A stretch of DNA of 64,000 nucleotides from Pseudomonas sp. GOM7 (GCF_026723825.1 NZ_CP113519.1:62001-126000), one strand, 5' to 3'; shown: positions 18,603 through 28,129, counted from the stretch's first letter. Numbers and translations are program-made. Notes: generated by a model from the letters alone, not told the origin.

Positions 18603-19883
18603 ATGATCTCGACCTTCAAGACCTGCACCCCGCTACTGGGTGCAGCCACGGTGTTCGTCTGCGCCTGGCTCAGCGCCGCGCCCCATGTGCTGGCACCCTT
18701 CGCCAGCCAGCCGGCGCAGCCGACGACCGACACAGCTCCGGCTCTGGCCGCGCACTTCGCCTCCTCCGATCTGGAAGATTTCGTCCACTCCGCCTCGATC
18801 ACCGGTCTGCCCGGCGGCGACCTGATGGCGGCCTGGTTCGCCGGCACACGTGAAGGCGCCGCGGACGTGCAAATCCGCGCCGCGCGCTTCGATGCCACCA
18901 GCGGTCAGTGGAGCGCCGAGCGCGTGCTGGCCACCCGTGAAGCCACCCAACGCGCGGTCGGCAAGCACATTCGCAAGCTGGGCAATCCGGTGATCAGTCT
19001 GGCACCGGACAACCGCCTGTGGCTGTTCTACGTCTCGGTGTCGCTCGGCGGCTGGGCTGGCAGTGCGGTCAACGCCATGGTCTCCGATGACCTCGGTGAA
19101 ACCTGGTCGGCGCCCCGCCAACTGGTCGCCAGCCCCTTTCTCAACATCAGCACCCTGGTGCGCGCCGCGCCGGTGTTCCATGCCGACGGCAGCATCGGCC
19201 TGCCGGTGTACCACGAGTTCCTCGGCAAGTTTCCCGAGTATCTGCACCTGAGCGCGAAGGGTGAGGTGCTGGGCAAGTACCGCATCGGCAAGGGTCGCTA
19301 CTCCTTGCAACCCACCGTGGTGCCGCTGGACGAGCGCCGCGCCGTGGCCTTGCTGCGCTATGCCGGCGAAGCGCATCACCGTGTGCTGGCCAGCTACAGC
19401 GAGGACGCCGGGCGTAGCTGGAGCCGGCCGCAGCCGGTCGAGCCGAGCAACCCCAACTCGTCCCTGGCGGCGGTCGGTCGCCCCGACGGCAGCCTGCTGG
19501 TGGCGATGAACGATCTGGAGGACGGGCGTTTCCGCCTGACCCTCTACGCCACCGACGCCAAGCTGGGCAACTGGCGCACCCTGGGCGAACTGGACGAGAC
19601 GCCCAACCCCTGGGGCGAGCCGATCCCGCGCGACGAATTTCCCGCCGTGGTCGGCGAGAAATTCCGTGCCAGCGGCGGCAGGCCCGAGCAGCAGGCGCGC
19701 TTTCTCGAACGGGTGACGGCGCGCATGTGCAGTGCCGATGGCTGCACCTTCGACTACGAGTACCCCTACTTCACCCGCGACCGCGAGGGTACCTACCACC
19801 TGGTCTACTCGTGGAACGACATGTTCATCAAGCACCTGGCCTTCAACGAGGCCTGGCTGTCGGAGCGCCGCCCGCATGACTGA
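18603..19883 (+). CDS. Sialidase-fold (BNR/Asp-box) membrane-anchored protein
   Basis: The predicted product has 426 residues. An N-terminal hydrophobic segment (about residues 11-32) anchors or exports it. Two bacterial Asp-boxes of the S-x-D-x-G-x-x-W type, SDDLGETW at 161-168 and SEDAGRSW at 266-273, mark a six-bladed sialidase-like propeller. The first-blade Arg region and the later HxHxL-like stretch (GTYHLVYSWNDMFIKHL) are consistent with the exo-alpha-sialidase superfamily. True sialidase activity is not established; such proteins often act on other sugars. It overlaps the next gene by eight bases, so it is the first gene of a tightly coupled operon of three. Confidence 0.78.
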   Translation: MISTFKTCTPLLGAATVFVCAWLSAAPHVLAPFASQPAQPTTDTAPALAAHFASSDLEDFVHSASITGLPGGDLMAAWFAGTREGAADVQIRAARFDATSGQWSAERVLATREATQRAVGKHIRKLGNPVISLAPDNRLWLFYVSVSLGGWAGSAVNAMVSDDLGETWSAPRQLVASPFLNISTLVRAAPVFHADGSIGLPVYHEFLGKFPEYLHLSAKGEVLGKYRIGKGRYSLQPTVVPLDERRAVALLRYAGEAHHRVLASYSEDAGRSWSRPQPVEPSNPNSSLAAVGRPDGSLLVAMNDLEDGRFRLTLYATDAKLGNWRTLGELDETPNPWGEPIPRDEFPAVVGEKFRASGGRPEQQARFLERVTARMCSADGCTFDYEYPYFTRDREGTYHLVYSWNDMFIKHLAFNEAWLSERRPHD

Positions 19884-20466
19884 CTTCTGGCTGCCGCACC
19901 TGGCCTTCGCCCTGCTGGTTTTCCTGATCTTCACGCGTCTGACGCGCAATACGACACAACGCAGCATCCTGTTGGCGGGTTGCCTGTTGCTCAGCCTGGT
20001 GTCAGTGCAGGGCATCAGTCTGGCGCTGCATCTGCGCACCTATATCGGTGACCTGTCGGTGGCCAGCCTGGTGCTGCTCGGCTGGGCGACCCTGTGCCGC
20101 TTCGGCGTGCCTCCTGCCGGCGCCCGTGATCGCCTGGCCAGCCTGGCACTGTTCGCCGGCCTGGCCGTGCTGCTCTACCCGGCGGCGCTGGGCCTGAGTT
20201 ATGCCGACCCCTACCAGCTCGGCTTCGAGCCGCGGCCGATGCTGCTGGTGCTGGGCCTGCTGTGCGCGGTGCTGATCGTCCAGCGCAGTTGGCTCGGCGC
20301 CGTGGCACTGGTACTGGCGACCCTGGCCTTCGCCCTGCGCCTGGGGGCCTCGGCAAACTATTGGGACTACCTGATCGACCCCTACCTGGCCCTCTACAGC
20401 CTCGGCGCGCTGCTGATCGCAGGCGGACGCTGGCTGTTGGGCCGTCCGACAAGGAACCTCGCATGA
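19876..20466 (+). CDS. Small polytopic membrane protein of unknown function
   Basis: The predicted product has 196 residues with about six hydrophobic helices, and is not recognisable as a transporter family. It starts inside the end of the sialidase-fold gene (eight-base overlap) and its own stop overlaps the ATG of the LTA-synthase-like gene (ATGA). The coupling suggests that the three proteins work in one envelope process, probably as membrane partner of the sulfatase-type enzyme. Confidence 0.7.
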   Translation: MTDFWLPHLAFALLVFLIFTRLTRNTTQRSILLAGCLLLSLVSVQGISLALHLRTYIGDLSVASLVLLGWATLCRFGVPPAGARDRLASLALFAGLAVLLYPAALGLSYADPYQLGFEPRPMLLVLGLLCAVLIVQRSWLGAVALVLATLAFALRLGASANYWDYLIDPYLALYSLGALLIAGGRWLLGRPTRNLA

Positions 20467-22499
20467 GCTGGCTGAAATCCCGCCGCCTGCATTACCTGGC
20501 AGGCCTGACGGCGCTGCTGTTCCTCCTCTTTGCCGCCCTGCGCGGGCTGTTTGTACTGGGCTTTTCTGCCGTCGACAGCGTCAGCGACCCGGACGTGCTA
20601 CCCACCCTCGGCATCGGCCTGCGCTTCGATCTGCGCCTGGCCCTGCTGTTGATGCTGCCGGCAGGGCTTCTGCTGGCCTTGCCCAGGCTGCGCCTGGCGC
20701 GTTTTCGCGCCGTGCGCTGGCTGCTGCGTGGTTACCTGGTGTTGGCCGTGGCGGCGCTGGGCCTGTTGTACATCATCGATTTCGGCCACTACGCCTATCT
20801 GGGCGTGCGCCTCAACGCCACGGTGCTGCGCTTTTCCGGCGATGCGCAGATCTCCGCCGGCATGCTCTGGCAGACCTACCCCGTGCTGTGGATAACCCTG
20901 GCTTGGCTGGCCGGTGTGGCGCTGTGGGCCTGGGCGCTGCTGCGCCTGGAGCGCGTTACCCTGGATCGACCGCAAGCGCAGCGAGTCGGCGTATTGCCGG
21001 CAATCGGTGGTGCGGCAGTGGTGGGCGTGCTGGTGTTCTTCGGTCTGCTCGGCCGCGCCAGCGCGCTGAACCTGGAAAACCCGGTGCCGCTGCGCTGGAG
21101 CGACGCCTTCTACAGCGGCAACAGCCAGATCGGCGCGCTCGGCCTCAACCCGGCGCTGTTTCTCTTCGACACCCTCAAGCTCGAACCCGCCGCCTTCGAC
21201 GAGGCCGCCACGCGCGAACACTACGCGGTGGTTGCCGATTACCTGGGCGTCAGCGAACGCGATGCGCAGGGGCTGAACTTCTTCCGTCACCAGCCGGTGC
21301 AGGCACACCGCATCCAGGCCGAGCGCCCGCCCAACGTGATTTTCGTCATGCTCGAATCCCTCGGCACCAGCGCCGTGGGCGCCTACGGCAACCCGCTGAA
21401 CCCGACGCCGAATCTGGATCGCTTGGCCCAGCAAAGCTGGTTCTTCCGTCACTTCTACGTGCCGGTCACCGGCACCGCCAAGACGGTGTGGGCGAGCATC
21501 ACCGGCATCCCCGACGTATCGCGCCAGGAGACCGCCACGCGCAATCCGCTGATCGCCCGCCAGCGCACGCTGATCAATGCGCTCGACGGCTATGAGAAGT
21601 TCTACATGATCGGCGGCAACGCCGGCTGGGCCAACATCAACGCGCTGATCCGCCAGAGCATCGACGGCGTGCAGCTCTACGAGGAGCGCCACTGGCAGTC
21701 GCCGCAGGTGGATGTGTGGGGTATCTCCGACCTAGATTTCTTCAAGGAAAGCACGCGCATCCTCGGCGCCCTGCCCAAGGACAAGCCGTTCTTCGCCTAC
21801 CTGCAGACCTCTGGCAACCACCGCCCTTTCACCATCCCCAAGGACAACGACGGTTTCGAGCCACTCGACCTGCCGCTGGAACAGGTGCAGCAGGCCGGCT
21901 CGCGCAGCGTCGAGCAGTACAACGCGGTGCGCCTGCTGGACTTCAACATCGGCCGTCTGATGGAGCTGGCCAAGGAGCAGGGTTTTTACGACGACAGCAT
22001 TTTCGTCTTCTTCGGCGACCACAACACCCGCATCAGCCAGATCCCGCACATGGCGCCGGCCTTCGAGCAACTGGGGCTGGAGAGCAACAACGTACCGCTG
22101 CTGATCCACGCGCCGAAATGGCTGGCGCCGCGCGAATTCGACGAAGCCGTGGGCCTGGCCGATCTGCTGCCGACGGTGGCCGGCCTGGTCGGCGTGCCCT
22201 TCGACAACGGCGGTCTCGGCCGCGACCTGCAACTGCCAGCGCCGGAAGGCGAGCGCGTGGTACCGCTGGTGCTGCAGGAAGGCACTTTCCCGGTGATCGG
22301 CGCGGTGACCCGAGATTTTCTCGTGCAGATGCAGCACGACGGCAGCTCGCCGACCCTGCACGACCTGCGCTCGCCAACACCGCGCGACAACGTCGCCGAA
22401 CGCCACCCCGAGGAATTCAACCGTTTGTTGGGACTCAGCCGCGGTTTGCACGAAGCGGCGCGCTTGCAGATGTATCGCAACGTGCAGGTGGAGGAGTAA
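20463..22499 (+). CDS. LTA-synthase-family sulfatase-type membrane enzyme
   Basis: The predicted product has 678 residues. Five hydrophobic segments (about 10-35, 56-75, 88-105, 142-162, 180-198) are followed by a large sulfatase/alkaline-phosphatase-fold domain. The metal-binding Glu298 in MLESLG and the nucleophilic Thr in TGTAKT (about 337) are in place, and FGDHN supplies a further metal site. These are the hallmarks of LtaS-like enzymes. In proteobacteria homologues transfer phosphoglycerol or phosphoethanolamine to glycans; the substrate here is unknown. It is coupled to the upstream membrane protein by an ATGA overlap. Confidence 0.85.
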   Translation: MSWLKSRRLHYLAGLTALLFLLFAALRGLFVLGFSAVDSVSDPDVLPTLGIGLRFDLRLALLLMLPAGLLLALPRLRLARFRAVRWLLRGYLVLAVAALGLLYIIDFGHYAYLGVRLNATVLRFSGDAQISAGMLWQTYPVLWITLAWLAGVALWAWALLRLERVTLDRPQAQRVGVLPAIGGAAVVGVLVFFGLLGRASALNLENPVPLRWSDAFYSGNSQIGALGLNPALFLFDTLKLEPAAFDEAATREHYAVVADYLGVSERDAQGLNFFRHQPVQAHRIQAERPPNVIFVMLESLGTSAVGAYGNPLNPTPNLDRLAQQSWFFRHFYVPVTGTAKTVWASITGIPDVSRQETATRNPLIARQRTLINALDGYEKFYMIGGNAGWANINALIRQSIDGVQLYEERHWQSPQVDVWGISDLDFFKESTRILGALPKDKPFFAYLQTSGNHRPFTIPKDNDGFEPLDLPLEQVQQAGSRSVEQYNAVRLLDFNIGRLMELAKEQGFYDDSIFVFFGDHNTRISQIPHMAPAFEQLGLESNNVPLLIHAPKWLAPREFDEAVGLADLLPTVAGLVGVPFDNGGLGRDLQLPAPEGERVVPLVLQEGTFPVIGAVTRDFLVQMQHDGSSPTLHDLRSPTPRDNVAERHPEEFNRLLGLSRGLHEAARLQMYRNVQVEE

Positions 22500-22505
22500 G
22501 GGGCC

Positions 22506-22570
22506 GGTGCGCGCGGCGCACCCTACAAAGGCATGCGCCGTGCCGGCTCGTAGGGTGCGCCATGCGCACC
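22506..22570. repeat. Inverted pair of a dispersed GGTGCGC...CACCCTAC repeat
   Basis: A 21-base unit at 22506-22526 faces its near-perfect complement (19 of 21 bases) at 22549-22570, between two convergent genes. A single copy of the same unit is found at 7207-7227. It could also fold into a bidirectional transcription stop. Confidence 0.6.
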
Positions 22571-22574
22571 AGCC

Positions 22575-23567
22575 CTACGCGCGAAAGCGACTCGGCGCTA
22601 CGCCACTCCAGCGCTGAAAGGCATGGCGGAAGCTGGCCGTCTCGCTGAAGCCGAGTACCTCGGCGATGCGGTACACCGGCCATTGCTCTTCGCTGAGCAA
22701 TGCCTTGGCGCGCTCGAAGCGCAGCTCGTCGAGCAGGCCCTGGTAGCTGGTGTCCAGCTCCTGCAGATGGCGGCGCAGGGTGCGCGGCGAGCAGTGCATC
22801 TGCTGCGCCAGGTTCTCCAGCCCCGGTGGCTCAGCCAGTTGTGCGGCGAGCAACTGGCGCACTCGCTCCAGCCAGGCCTGGCGACTGCTGAACTCGGCGT
22901 TCTGGCGACGGCAACGCTCGATCATGGCGCCATGGGTGACGCTGTCGGCCAGCGGCAGGCGGCGTTCCAGAAGCGCCGCGGGGAAGGCGAAGGCGTTGGC
23001 GCTGGCGGCGAAGACCAGCGTACAGGGAAAGCTATCGGCGTAGCGCGCGGCATAGCCTGGGCGCGGGTGGCGAAAGCACGCCTGGCTGACGGGCAAGGGC
23101 TGGCCGAGCAACTCATCGCAGGTGAGCTTCATCGACGCCAGGCACATCTCTACGTTGAAAGCTTCCAGCGCCGCACGGTCGCGATAGTCGCTGGCGCGTA
23201 TCCAGGCCAGATCGTCGTCCACCAACAGCTCCAGGCGGAAGTAGGTACCGAGCAATGCCGGGTATTGCAGCAGCAGGCGCAAGGCGTCACCAAGGGTATC
23301 AGCCGACAGCGCGGCGTAACCCAGCAGCCCATAGGAGGAAACGTGCAGGCTGCGTCCCAGCTCCAGCCCCAGATCGGCGCGCAGGGCCAGGGCGTTGGCA
23401 CATACCTGCAGCTCCTGCACTCGGGTGATGCGTGCGTCGGCATTGTCCAGATCGGCCGCACCAATTCCGCTCCCGGCCAGCAACTGCGGGCGCAGCTCGG
23501 GCTGGTCGGCGAAACGTTGCAGGATCAGAAAAACCACATGCAGGGTCGTCAGCGGGGCATGCAACAT
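22575..23567 (-). CDS. AraC-family transcriptional regulator (arabinose-binding-like N-domain)
   Basis: The predicted product has 330 residues. The N-terminal 200 residues match the 'arabinose-binding domain' type found in the AraC subgroup of about 330 residues. The C-terminal residues 225-330 contain both helix-turn-helix units: LENLAQQMHCSPRTLRRHLQE and VYRIAEVLGFSETASFRHAFQRWSGVAPSRFRA, the latter being the standard AraC signature. It is convergent with the LTA-synthase-like gene. The inducer and target genes are not evident; nothing in its immediate surroundings is a clear catabolic operon. Confidence 0.87.
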   Translation of the reverse strand: MLHAPLTTLHVVFLILQRFADQPELRPQLLAGSGIGAADLDNADARITRVQELQVCANALALRADLGLELGRSLHVSSYGLLGYAALSADTLGDALRLLLQYPALLGTYFRLELLVDDDLAWIRASDYRDRAALEAFNVEMCLASMKLTCDELLGQPLPVSQACFRHPRPGYAARYADSFPCTLVFAASANAFAFPAALLERRLPLADSVTHGAMIERCRRQNAEFSSRQAWLERVRQLLAAQLAEPPGLENLAQQMHCSPRTLRRHLQELDTSYQGLLDELRFERAKALLSEEQWPVYRIAEVLGFSETASFRHAFQRWSGVAPSRFRA

Positions 23568-23648
23568 GATGCGTTCCGTTTGCGTGGGTCAGCAAAAGAA
23601 CGCAAGAAACATGCCGCCACTTATGGGCTTCAGGCTGTCAGCAACTGC

Positions 23649-24443
23649 TCAGCGGTTACGCAGAATGGCGTTGATGAAGTCGCCCTGGTTGGCTTCATCG
23701 GCATGGGTGGTGAGCTGCAGCCGGCCGTCCTTCTCGTGAAGCTTCAGCCGTTCGCCGAAGCGGCAGTCGACACCCTTCAGAGTCTTGGCTTCGGCCTTGT
23801 AGCGATCGTCCTTTTCGCACAGGTAGGCCATCTGATTGACCACCTCGCCGCAGAAGCTCGGTACGCTGAGGCCGATCAGTTGTTCGTCGCTGAGCGCGCT
23901 CCAGTCAACCTGGGTCGCTAATGGGGTGCCGCAGGCCTTGGACGCTTCGCTGTCCATCTCTTGCAGGCGGGCACTGTAATCGGCCACACGCTGCTTGCGG
24001 TCAAAGGCCGCCAGGCGAGCCTGTACGCCGTCCTTTTCCTGTTTTTCATAGAGGGCGAGCAGGTCGGCAGGCTTGAGCGCCTTGGACTTTTCCTCGTCAT
24101 AGCTGAGCTCGAAGCCCTGGGTATCGGGCAGGTTGAGCTGGTAGCTTTCGCCACCCCAGGCGCGACGCTTGTTCAGCAGGTTGTAGTCGCGACCGTCGAG
24201 GCGGATACCGTAATCGCGTTGCTCGTTACCCAGTTCCTGCACCTCGGTGAGGAACACCACTTCATCGAGCGGATGGTTGATACCACGCACCTGCACTAGG
24301 GCCTGCTTGCCGTCGGCGGTGGGGGCCAGGGCCAGGCTGACGCCTTTGCCGGCATCGAATACCTGCGGATGTTTGGCCAGTTCGAGAGCGCTTACCTGGA
24401 GGGAGAGCAGCGCAAGGGCGAAAAACGGTAACGCATGTTTCAT
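23649..24443 (-). CDS. Conserved-looking secreted protein of unknown function
   Basis: The predicted product has 264 residues. A signal peptide of about 20 residues (cleaved after VSALE) precedes an uninterrupted, charged soluble domain. Sequence includes a Lys/Glu-rich helical region around residues 115-165 and four Cys in the C-terminal half (ACGTPL, SFCGEVV, YLCEKD, DCRFGE). I do not recognise a family. The start at 24443 has AGGA upstream, and the extra residues of a longer frame are unlikely. Confidence 0.72.
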   Translation of the reverse strand: MKHALPFFALALLSLQVSALELAKHPQVFDAGKGVSLALAPTADGKQALVQVRGINHPLDEVVFLTEVQELGNEQRDYGIRLDGRDYNLLNKRRAWGGESYQLNLPDTQGFELSYDEEKSKALKPADLLALYEKQEKDGVQARLAAFDRKQRVADYSARLQEMDSEASKACGTPLATQVDWSALSDEQLIGLSVPSFCGEVVNQMAYLCEKDDRYKAEAKTLKGVDCRFGERLKLHEKDGRLQLTTHADEANQGDFINAILRNR

Positions 24444-24569
24444 GAGTGGCACGTCCTTGTACGGATGAGGGGGCACTCAGTATAGGCAACCGTCTGCCGG
24501 CATTCTGTGCGCTCGTCCTCGTCCGGTTTGTAGGAGAAGTGCCAATCCTTGGCGCTTTCCCCGCAAGCG

Positions 24570-25592
24570 TCAGAAGCTCAACACCACGCGCCCTTCGATC
24601 TGGCCTTGGCGCATCTGATCGAAGATGCCGTTGATGTTGTCCAGGCTGTCGCTGTGCACCGTGGCCTTGACCAGACCCTCATCGGCGAAATCCAGCGCTT
24701 CCTGCAGGTCGGCACGGGTACCGACGATGGAGCCGGTGATGTGGATGGCCTTGAGCACCACATCGAAGATCGGCGTGGGGAAGTCACCCGGCGGCAGGCC
24801 GACCAGGGCCACCGTGCCGTGGCGACGCGCCATGCCGATGGCCTGGCCGAAGGCCGCGTTGGATACCGCCGTGACCAGCACGCCATGAGCACCGCCGATA
24901 TCCCGTTGCACCACCTCGGCCGGGTTCTCCTTGCGCGCATTGATGGTCAGGCTGGCGCCGAGCTTGCGTGCCAGCTCCAGCTTGGCGTCATCGACATCCA
25001 CTGCGATGACATGCAGGCCCATGGCGCGGGCGTACTGCACGGCCACGTGGCCGAGGCCGCCGATACCGGAGATCGCCACCCACTGGCCGGGTCGGGCCTT
25101 GGTTTCCTTGAGCCCCTTGTACACCGTCACCCCTGCGCAAAGGATCGGTGCGATTTCCAGGAACTCGACGTTCTTCGGCAGAATGCCGACATAGTTGGGG
25201 TCGGCCAGCACGTATTCGGCATAGCCGCCGTTGATCGAATAGCCAGTGTTCTGCTGGCTTTCGCAAAGTGTTTCCCAGCCGGTCAGGCAGTGTTCGCAGC
25301 AGCCGCAGGCGCTGTACAGCCAGGGCACGCCGACCCGGTCGCCTTCCTTCACACGGGTCACGCCGCTGCCGACCGCCGCCACGTAGCCGACCCCCTCATG
25401 GCCGGGAATGAATGGCAAGCTGGGTTTCACCGGCCAGTCGCCCTCGGCGGCGTGCAGGTCGGTATGGCACACGCCTGACGCTTCGATCTTCACCAGAATC
25501 TGCCCTGGGCCTGGCAGCGGCGTCTTCACCTCCTCGATACGCAGCGGCTGCCCGAAGGCGTGGACGACGGCGGCTTTCATGGTCTGGTTCAT
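24570..25592 (-). CDS. adhP: Zinc-dependent NAD alcohol dehydrogenase, propanol-preferring type
   Basis: The predicted product has 340 residues of the medium-chain dehydrogenase family and interconverts primary alcohols and aldehydes. Catalytic zinc ligands Cys42 (VCHTD), His65-Glu66 (GHEGVG) and Cys152 are present. The structural zinc is held by Cys96, Cys99, Cys102 and Cys110. The NAD-binding motif GIGGLG is at 176-181, and [11 protein letters not shown] gives the acidic end of strand beta-2 that selects NAD over NADP. The ATG at 25592 follows GAGGAA. It diverges from purE across a 300-base region that also holds the purE leader. Confidence 0.93.
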   Translation of the reverse strand: MNQTMKAAVVHAFGQPLRIEEVKTPLPGPGQILVKIEASGVCHTDLHAAEGDWPVKPSLPFIPGHEGVGYVAAVGSGVTRVKEGDRVGVPWLYSACGCCEHCLTGWETLCESQQNTGYSINGGYAEYVLADPNYVGILPKNVEFLEIAPILCAGVTVYKGLKETKARPGQWVAISGIGGLGHVAVQYARAMGLHVIAVDVDDAKLELARKLGASLTINARKENPAEVVQRDIGGAHGVLVTAVSNAAFGQAIGMARRHGTVALVGLPPGDFPTPIFDVVLKAIHITGSIVGTRADLQEALDFADEGLVKATVHSDSLDNINGIFDQMRQGQIEGRVVLSF

Positions 25593-25744
25593 GCGCTGTT
25601 CCTCTTGCATGCGAGTGTCTGGCCAGTGTGCGCGCCTGGTACTCGTCGACATTGCTCCAGAGCAAGGTTTGAGTGATTTCCCGGCGCGCTGCCGTTGGCG
25701 TGACAAACGGTCATGGGCAATGCCCGCCCATCGCGCCTTTGCGT

Positions 25745-25831
25745 TATACTGCGCGGCCTTCGGCCGGCAACGCCCGGCCAACCGAATCATCACAAGCCAC
25801 GCTGGCCTGCCCGCGTGGCTTGTTGGTTTTT
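25745..25831 (+). promoter_or_regulatory. purEK leader: possible promoter, alternative hairpins and a terminator-like stem with T-run
   Basis: A -10-like TATACT (25745-25750) is followed by a GC-rich discriminator (GCGCGG); no good -35 is visible. Downstream, a perfect 11-bp stem ACAAGCCACGC / GCGTGGCTTGT (25792-25802, 25813-25823) is followed by TTGG and five Ts at 25827-25831. This is the form of an intrinsic terminator lying 60 bases before purE. Upstream GGCCTTCGGCC and GGCCGG...CCGGCC (25755-25779) are mutually exclusive hairpins. The layout suggests transcriptional attenuation; the effector is unknown. Confidence 0.55.
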
Positions 25832-25894
25832 GACGCGCCCTGCTGGGCACACCTATGACGCGCCGCATGGCGCCCGAGATGAAGAGGCACGACG

Positions 25895-26386
25895 ATGAGC
25901 GCACTGGTTGGCGTGATCATGGGCTCCAAGTCCGATTGGTCCACCCTTAGCCACACCGCCGAAATGCTGGACCGGCTGGGCATCCCCCACGAGGTCAAGG
26001 TGGTGTCCGCCCACCGCACCCCGGATTTGCTGTTCCAGTACGCCGAAGAGGCCGAGGCCCGTGGCATTCAGGTGATCATCGCCGGTGCCGGTGGCGCGGC
26101 CCACCTGCCGGGCATGTGTGCGGCCAAGACTCATCTGCCGGTACTCGGCGTGCCGGTGCAGTCGTCCATGCTCTCGGGCGTCGACTCGCTGCTGTCGATC
26201 GTGCAGATGCCCGCTGGCGTGCCGGTCGCCACCCTGGCCATCGGCAAGGCCGGCGCGGCCAACGCCGCCCTACTTGCCGCCAGCATCCTCGGCCATCAAC
26301 ACCCGCAGTTCCATGCCGCGCTCAAGCAGTTCCGCCAGGAACAGACCGAGACCGTGCTGAACAATCCGGATCCGCGCGAGGCCTGA
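25895..26386 (+). CDS. purE: N5-carboxyaminoimidazole ribonucleotide mutase (PurE)
   Basis: The predicted product has 163 residues and acts in purine synthesis, moving the carboxylate of N5-CAIR to C4. Family signatures are intact: MGSKSDW at residues 9-15, VSAHRTP at 37-43, and [11 protein letters not shown]. Length matches class I PurE. It is followed by purK, the enzyme that makes its substrate, with a gap of 147 bases rather than the usual near-overlap. Start codon ATG 25895 is preceded by GAGG at a suitable distance (GAAGAGGCACGACG). Confidence 0.96.
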   Translation: MSALVGVIMGSKSDWSTLSHTAEMLDRLGIPHEVKVVSAHRTPDLLFQYAEEAEARGIQVIIAGAGGAAHLPGMCAAKTHLPVLGVPVQSSMLSGVDSLLSIVQMPAGVPVATLAIGKAGAANAALLAASILGHQHPQFHAALKQFRQEQTETVLNNPDPREA

Positions 26387-26533
26387 AGTCCATTCCATCA
26401 GGGGCTGCGACACGGCGCATTTGAACGCTGTTCGCTGCTCGGAATGCTCATTTACCGGCGTAAACTCCGCTTCCTGCGCTGCGGGCAGCGCTCAACTGCT
26501 TGGTCTCGCCACCTGCTGAAAAGGGGCTTTGTT

Positions 26534-27619
26534 ATGAAAATCGGTGTGATCGGTGGCGGCCAGTTGGGCCGCATGATGGCCCTGGCGGGCACCCCGCTGG
26601 GCATGAGCTTCGCCTTCCTCGACCCGGCGCCGGACGCCTGCGCCCAGGCACTCGGCGAGCATATCCGCGCCGACTACGGCGACCAGGATCACCTACGCCA
26701 GCTAGCCGACGAGGTGGATCTTGTCACCTTCGAGTTCGAGAGCGTGCCGGCGGAAACCGTGGCCTTCCTCTCGCAGTTCGTGCCGGTCTATCCGAGCGCC
26801 GAGGCGCTGCGCATCGCCCGCGATCGCTGGTTCGAGAAGTCCATGTTCCGCGAGCTGGGCATCCCCACGCCGGAGTTCGCCGATATCCAGTCGCAGGCCG
26901 ACCTCGACGCGGCAGTCGCCAGCATCGGCCTGCCGGCGGTGATGAAGACCCGCACCCTGGGCTATGACGGCAAGGGCCAGAAAGTGCTGCGCAAGCTGGA
27001 AGACGTCACTGGCGCCTTCGCTGAACTGGGCAGCGTGCCATGCATCCTCGAAGGCTTCGTACCCTTCAGCGGCGAGGTGTCGCTGATCGCCGTGCGCGCC
27101 CGCGATGGCGAAACGCGTTTCTACCCACTGGTGCACAACTCCCACGACAGCGGCATCCTCGCCCTGTCCATCGCCAGCACCGAGCACCCGCTGCAGGCGC
27201 TGGCCGAGGATTACGTCTGCCGTGTGCTGGACAGGCTCGATTACGTCGGCGTGCTGGCCTTCGAGTTCTTCGAGGTGGATGGCGGCCTCAAGGCCAACGA
27301 GATCGCCCCGCGCGTGCACAACTCCGGGCACTGGACCATCGAGGGCGCCGAATGCAGCCAGTTCGAGAACCACCTGCGTGCCGTCGCCGGCCTGCCGTTG
27401 GGTTCCACCGCCAAGCTGGGCGAAAGCGCCATGCTCAACTTCATCGGTGAAGTGCCGCCGGTGGAGCAGGTCGTCGCCATTGCCGACTGCCACCTGCATC
27501 ACTACGGCAAGGCCTTCAAGGCCGGGCGCAAGGTGGGCCATGCCACGCTGCGCAGCGCCGACCGTGCCGGTCTCGATGTCGCCATCGAAGCCGTGCAGGC
27601 CTTGATCGCCAAAGGCTGA
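26534..27619 (+). CDS. purK: N5-carboxyaminoimidazole ribonucleotide synthase (PurK)
   Basis: The predicted product has 361 residues and uses ATP and bicarbonate to carboxylate AIR. The N-terminal GGGQLGRMM at 7-15 opens a Rossmann-like pre-ATP-grasp domain. The ATP-grasp region includes MKTRTLGYDGKGQ and FEFFEVDGGLKANEIAPRVHNSGHWTIEGAECSQFE, with conserved metal-binding Glu/Asn. The ATG at 26534 lies after AAAAGGGGC and gives the family length; an upstream in-frame ATG would add 30 unrelated residues. It ends before a hairpin at 27631-27658. Confidence 0.96.
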   Translation: MKIGVIGGGQLGRMMALAGTPLGMSFAFLDPAPDACAQALGEHIRADYGDQDHLRQLADEVDLVTFEFESVPAETVAFLSQFVPVYPSAEALRIARDRWFEKSMFRELGIPTPEFADIQSQADLDAAVASIGLPAVMKTRTLGYDGKGQKVLRKLEDVTGAFAELGSVPCILEGFVPFSGEVSLIAVRARDGETRFYPLVHNSHDSGILALSIASTEHPLQALAEDYVCRVLDRLDYVGVLAFEFFEVDGGLKANEIAPRVHNSGHWTIEGAECSQFENHLRAVAGLPLGSTAKLGESAMLNFIGEVPPVEQVVAIADCHLHHYGKAFKAGRKVGHATLRSADRAGLDVAIEAVQALIAKG

Positions 27620-27630
27620 TCCGGCTCAGG

Positions 27631-27658
27631 CTCTTGAGCGACGGCGATCGTTCAAGAG
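27631..27658 (+). terminator. Hairpin after purK
   Basis: Ten-base near-perfect arms (CTCTTGAGCG / CGTTCAAGAG, one G-T-type mismatch position, 8-base loop) lie 12 bases past the purK stop. There is no T-run, so it is a weak or factor-assisted stop. Confidence 0.45.
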
Positions 27659-27816
27659 CCCTCGATAAGGCATCTGCCCGCCCTGTTGCCTCTGCTGTTG
27701 GCTCCGGGCGACCGACGTCATGGCCTCCTGCCAGCCGATGAAGCGAACTGATAGCCCCTGCTGCCTGTCCCATGCATGGCCTGCCGCAGCCGCGGCTTCA
27801 TCAAGGAGACACGCCT

Positions 27817-28062
27817 ATGAGCATTATCGGCACCATTTTCATCGGGCTGATCGTCGGTCTGGTCGCACGCTTTCTCAAACCCGGCGATGACAGCATGGGC
27901 TGGATCATGACCATCCTGCTCGGCATCGGCGGTTCCATCGCCGCCACCTATGGCGACCAGGCACTGGGCATCTACCAGGCCGGGCAGGCTGCTGGTTTCA
28001 TCGGCGCGGTGATCGGCGCCATCGTTCTGCTGGTAATCTACGGCGCGATCAAGAAGGGCTGA
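27817..28062 (+). CDS. GlsB/YeaQ/YmgE-type small membrane protein
   Basis: The predicted product has 81 residues with three hydrophobic segments (IGTIFIGLIVGLVARFL, IMTILLGIGGSIAATY and FIGAVIGAIVLLVIYGAI). This is the transglycosylase-associated/GlsB family of small stress-related inner-membrane proteins, whose biochemical role is poorly known. AAGGAG precedes the ATG at 27817. It is a single-gene unit. Confidence 0.87.
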   Translation: MSIIGTIFIGLIVGLVARFLKPGDDSMGWIMTILLGIGGSIAATYGDQALGIYQAGQAAGFIGAVIGAIVLLVIYGAIKKG

Positions 28063-28129
28063 CCTGCCCTCCTGCGCAGGAGCCGGTACGCCGGCTCTCG
28101 CTTACCGCCGCCACGAGATCCCCCACACC

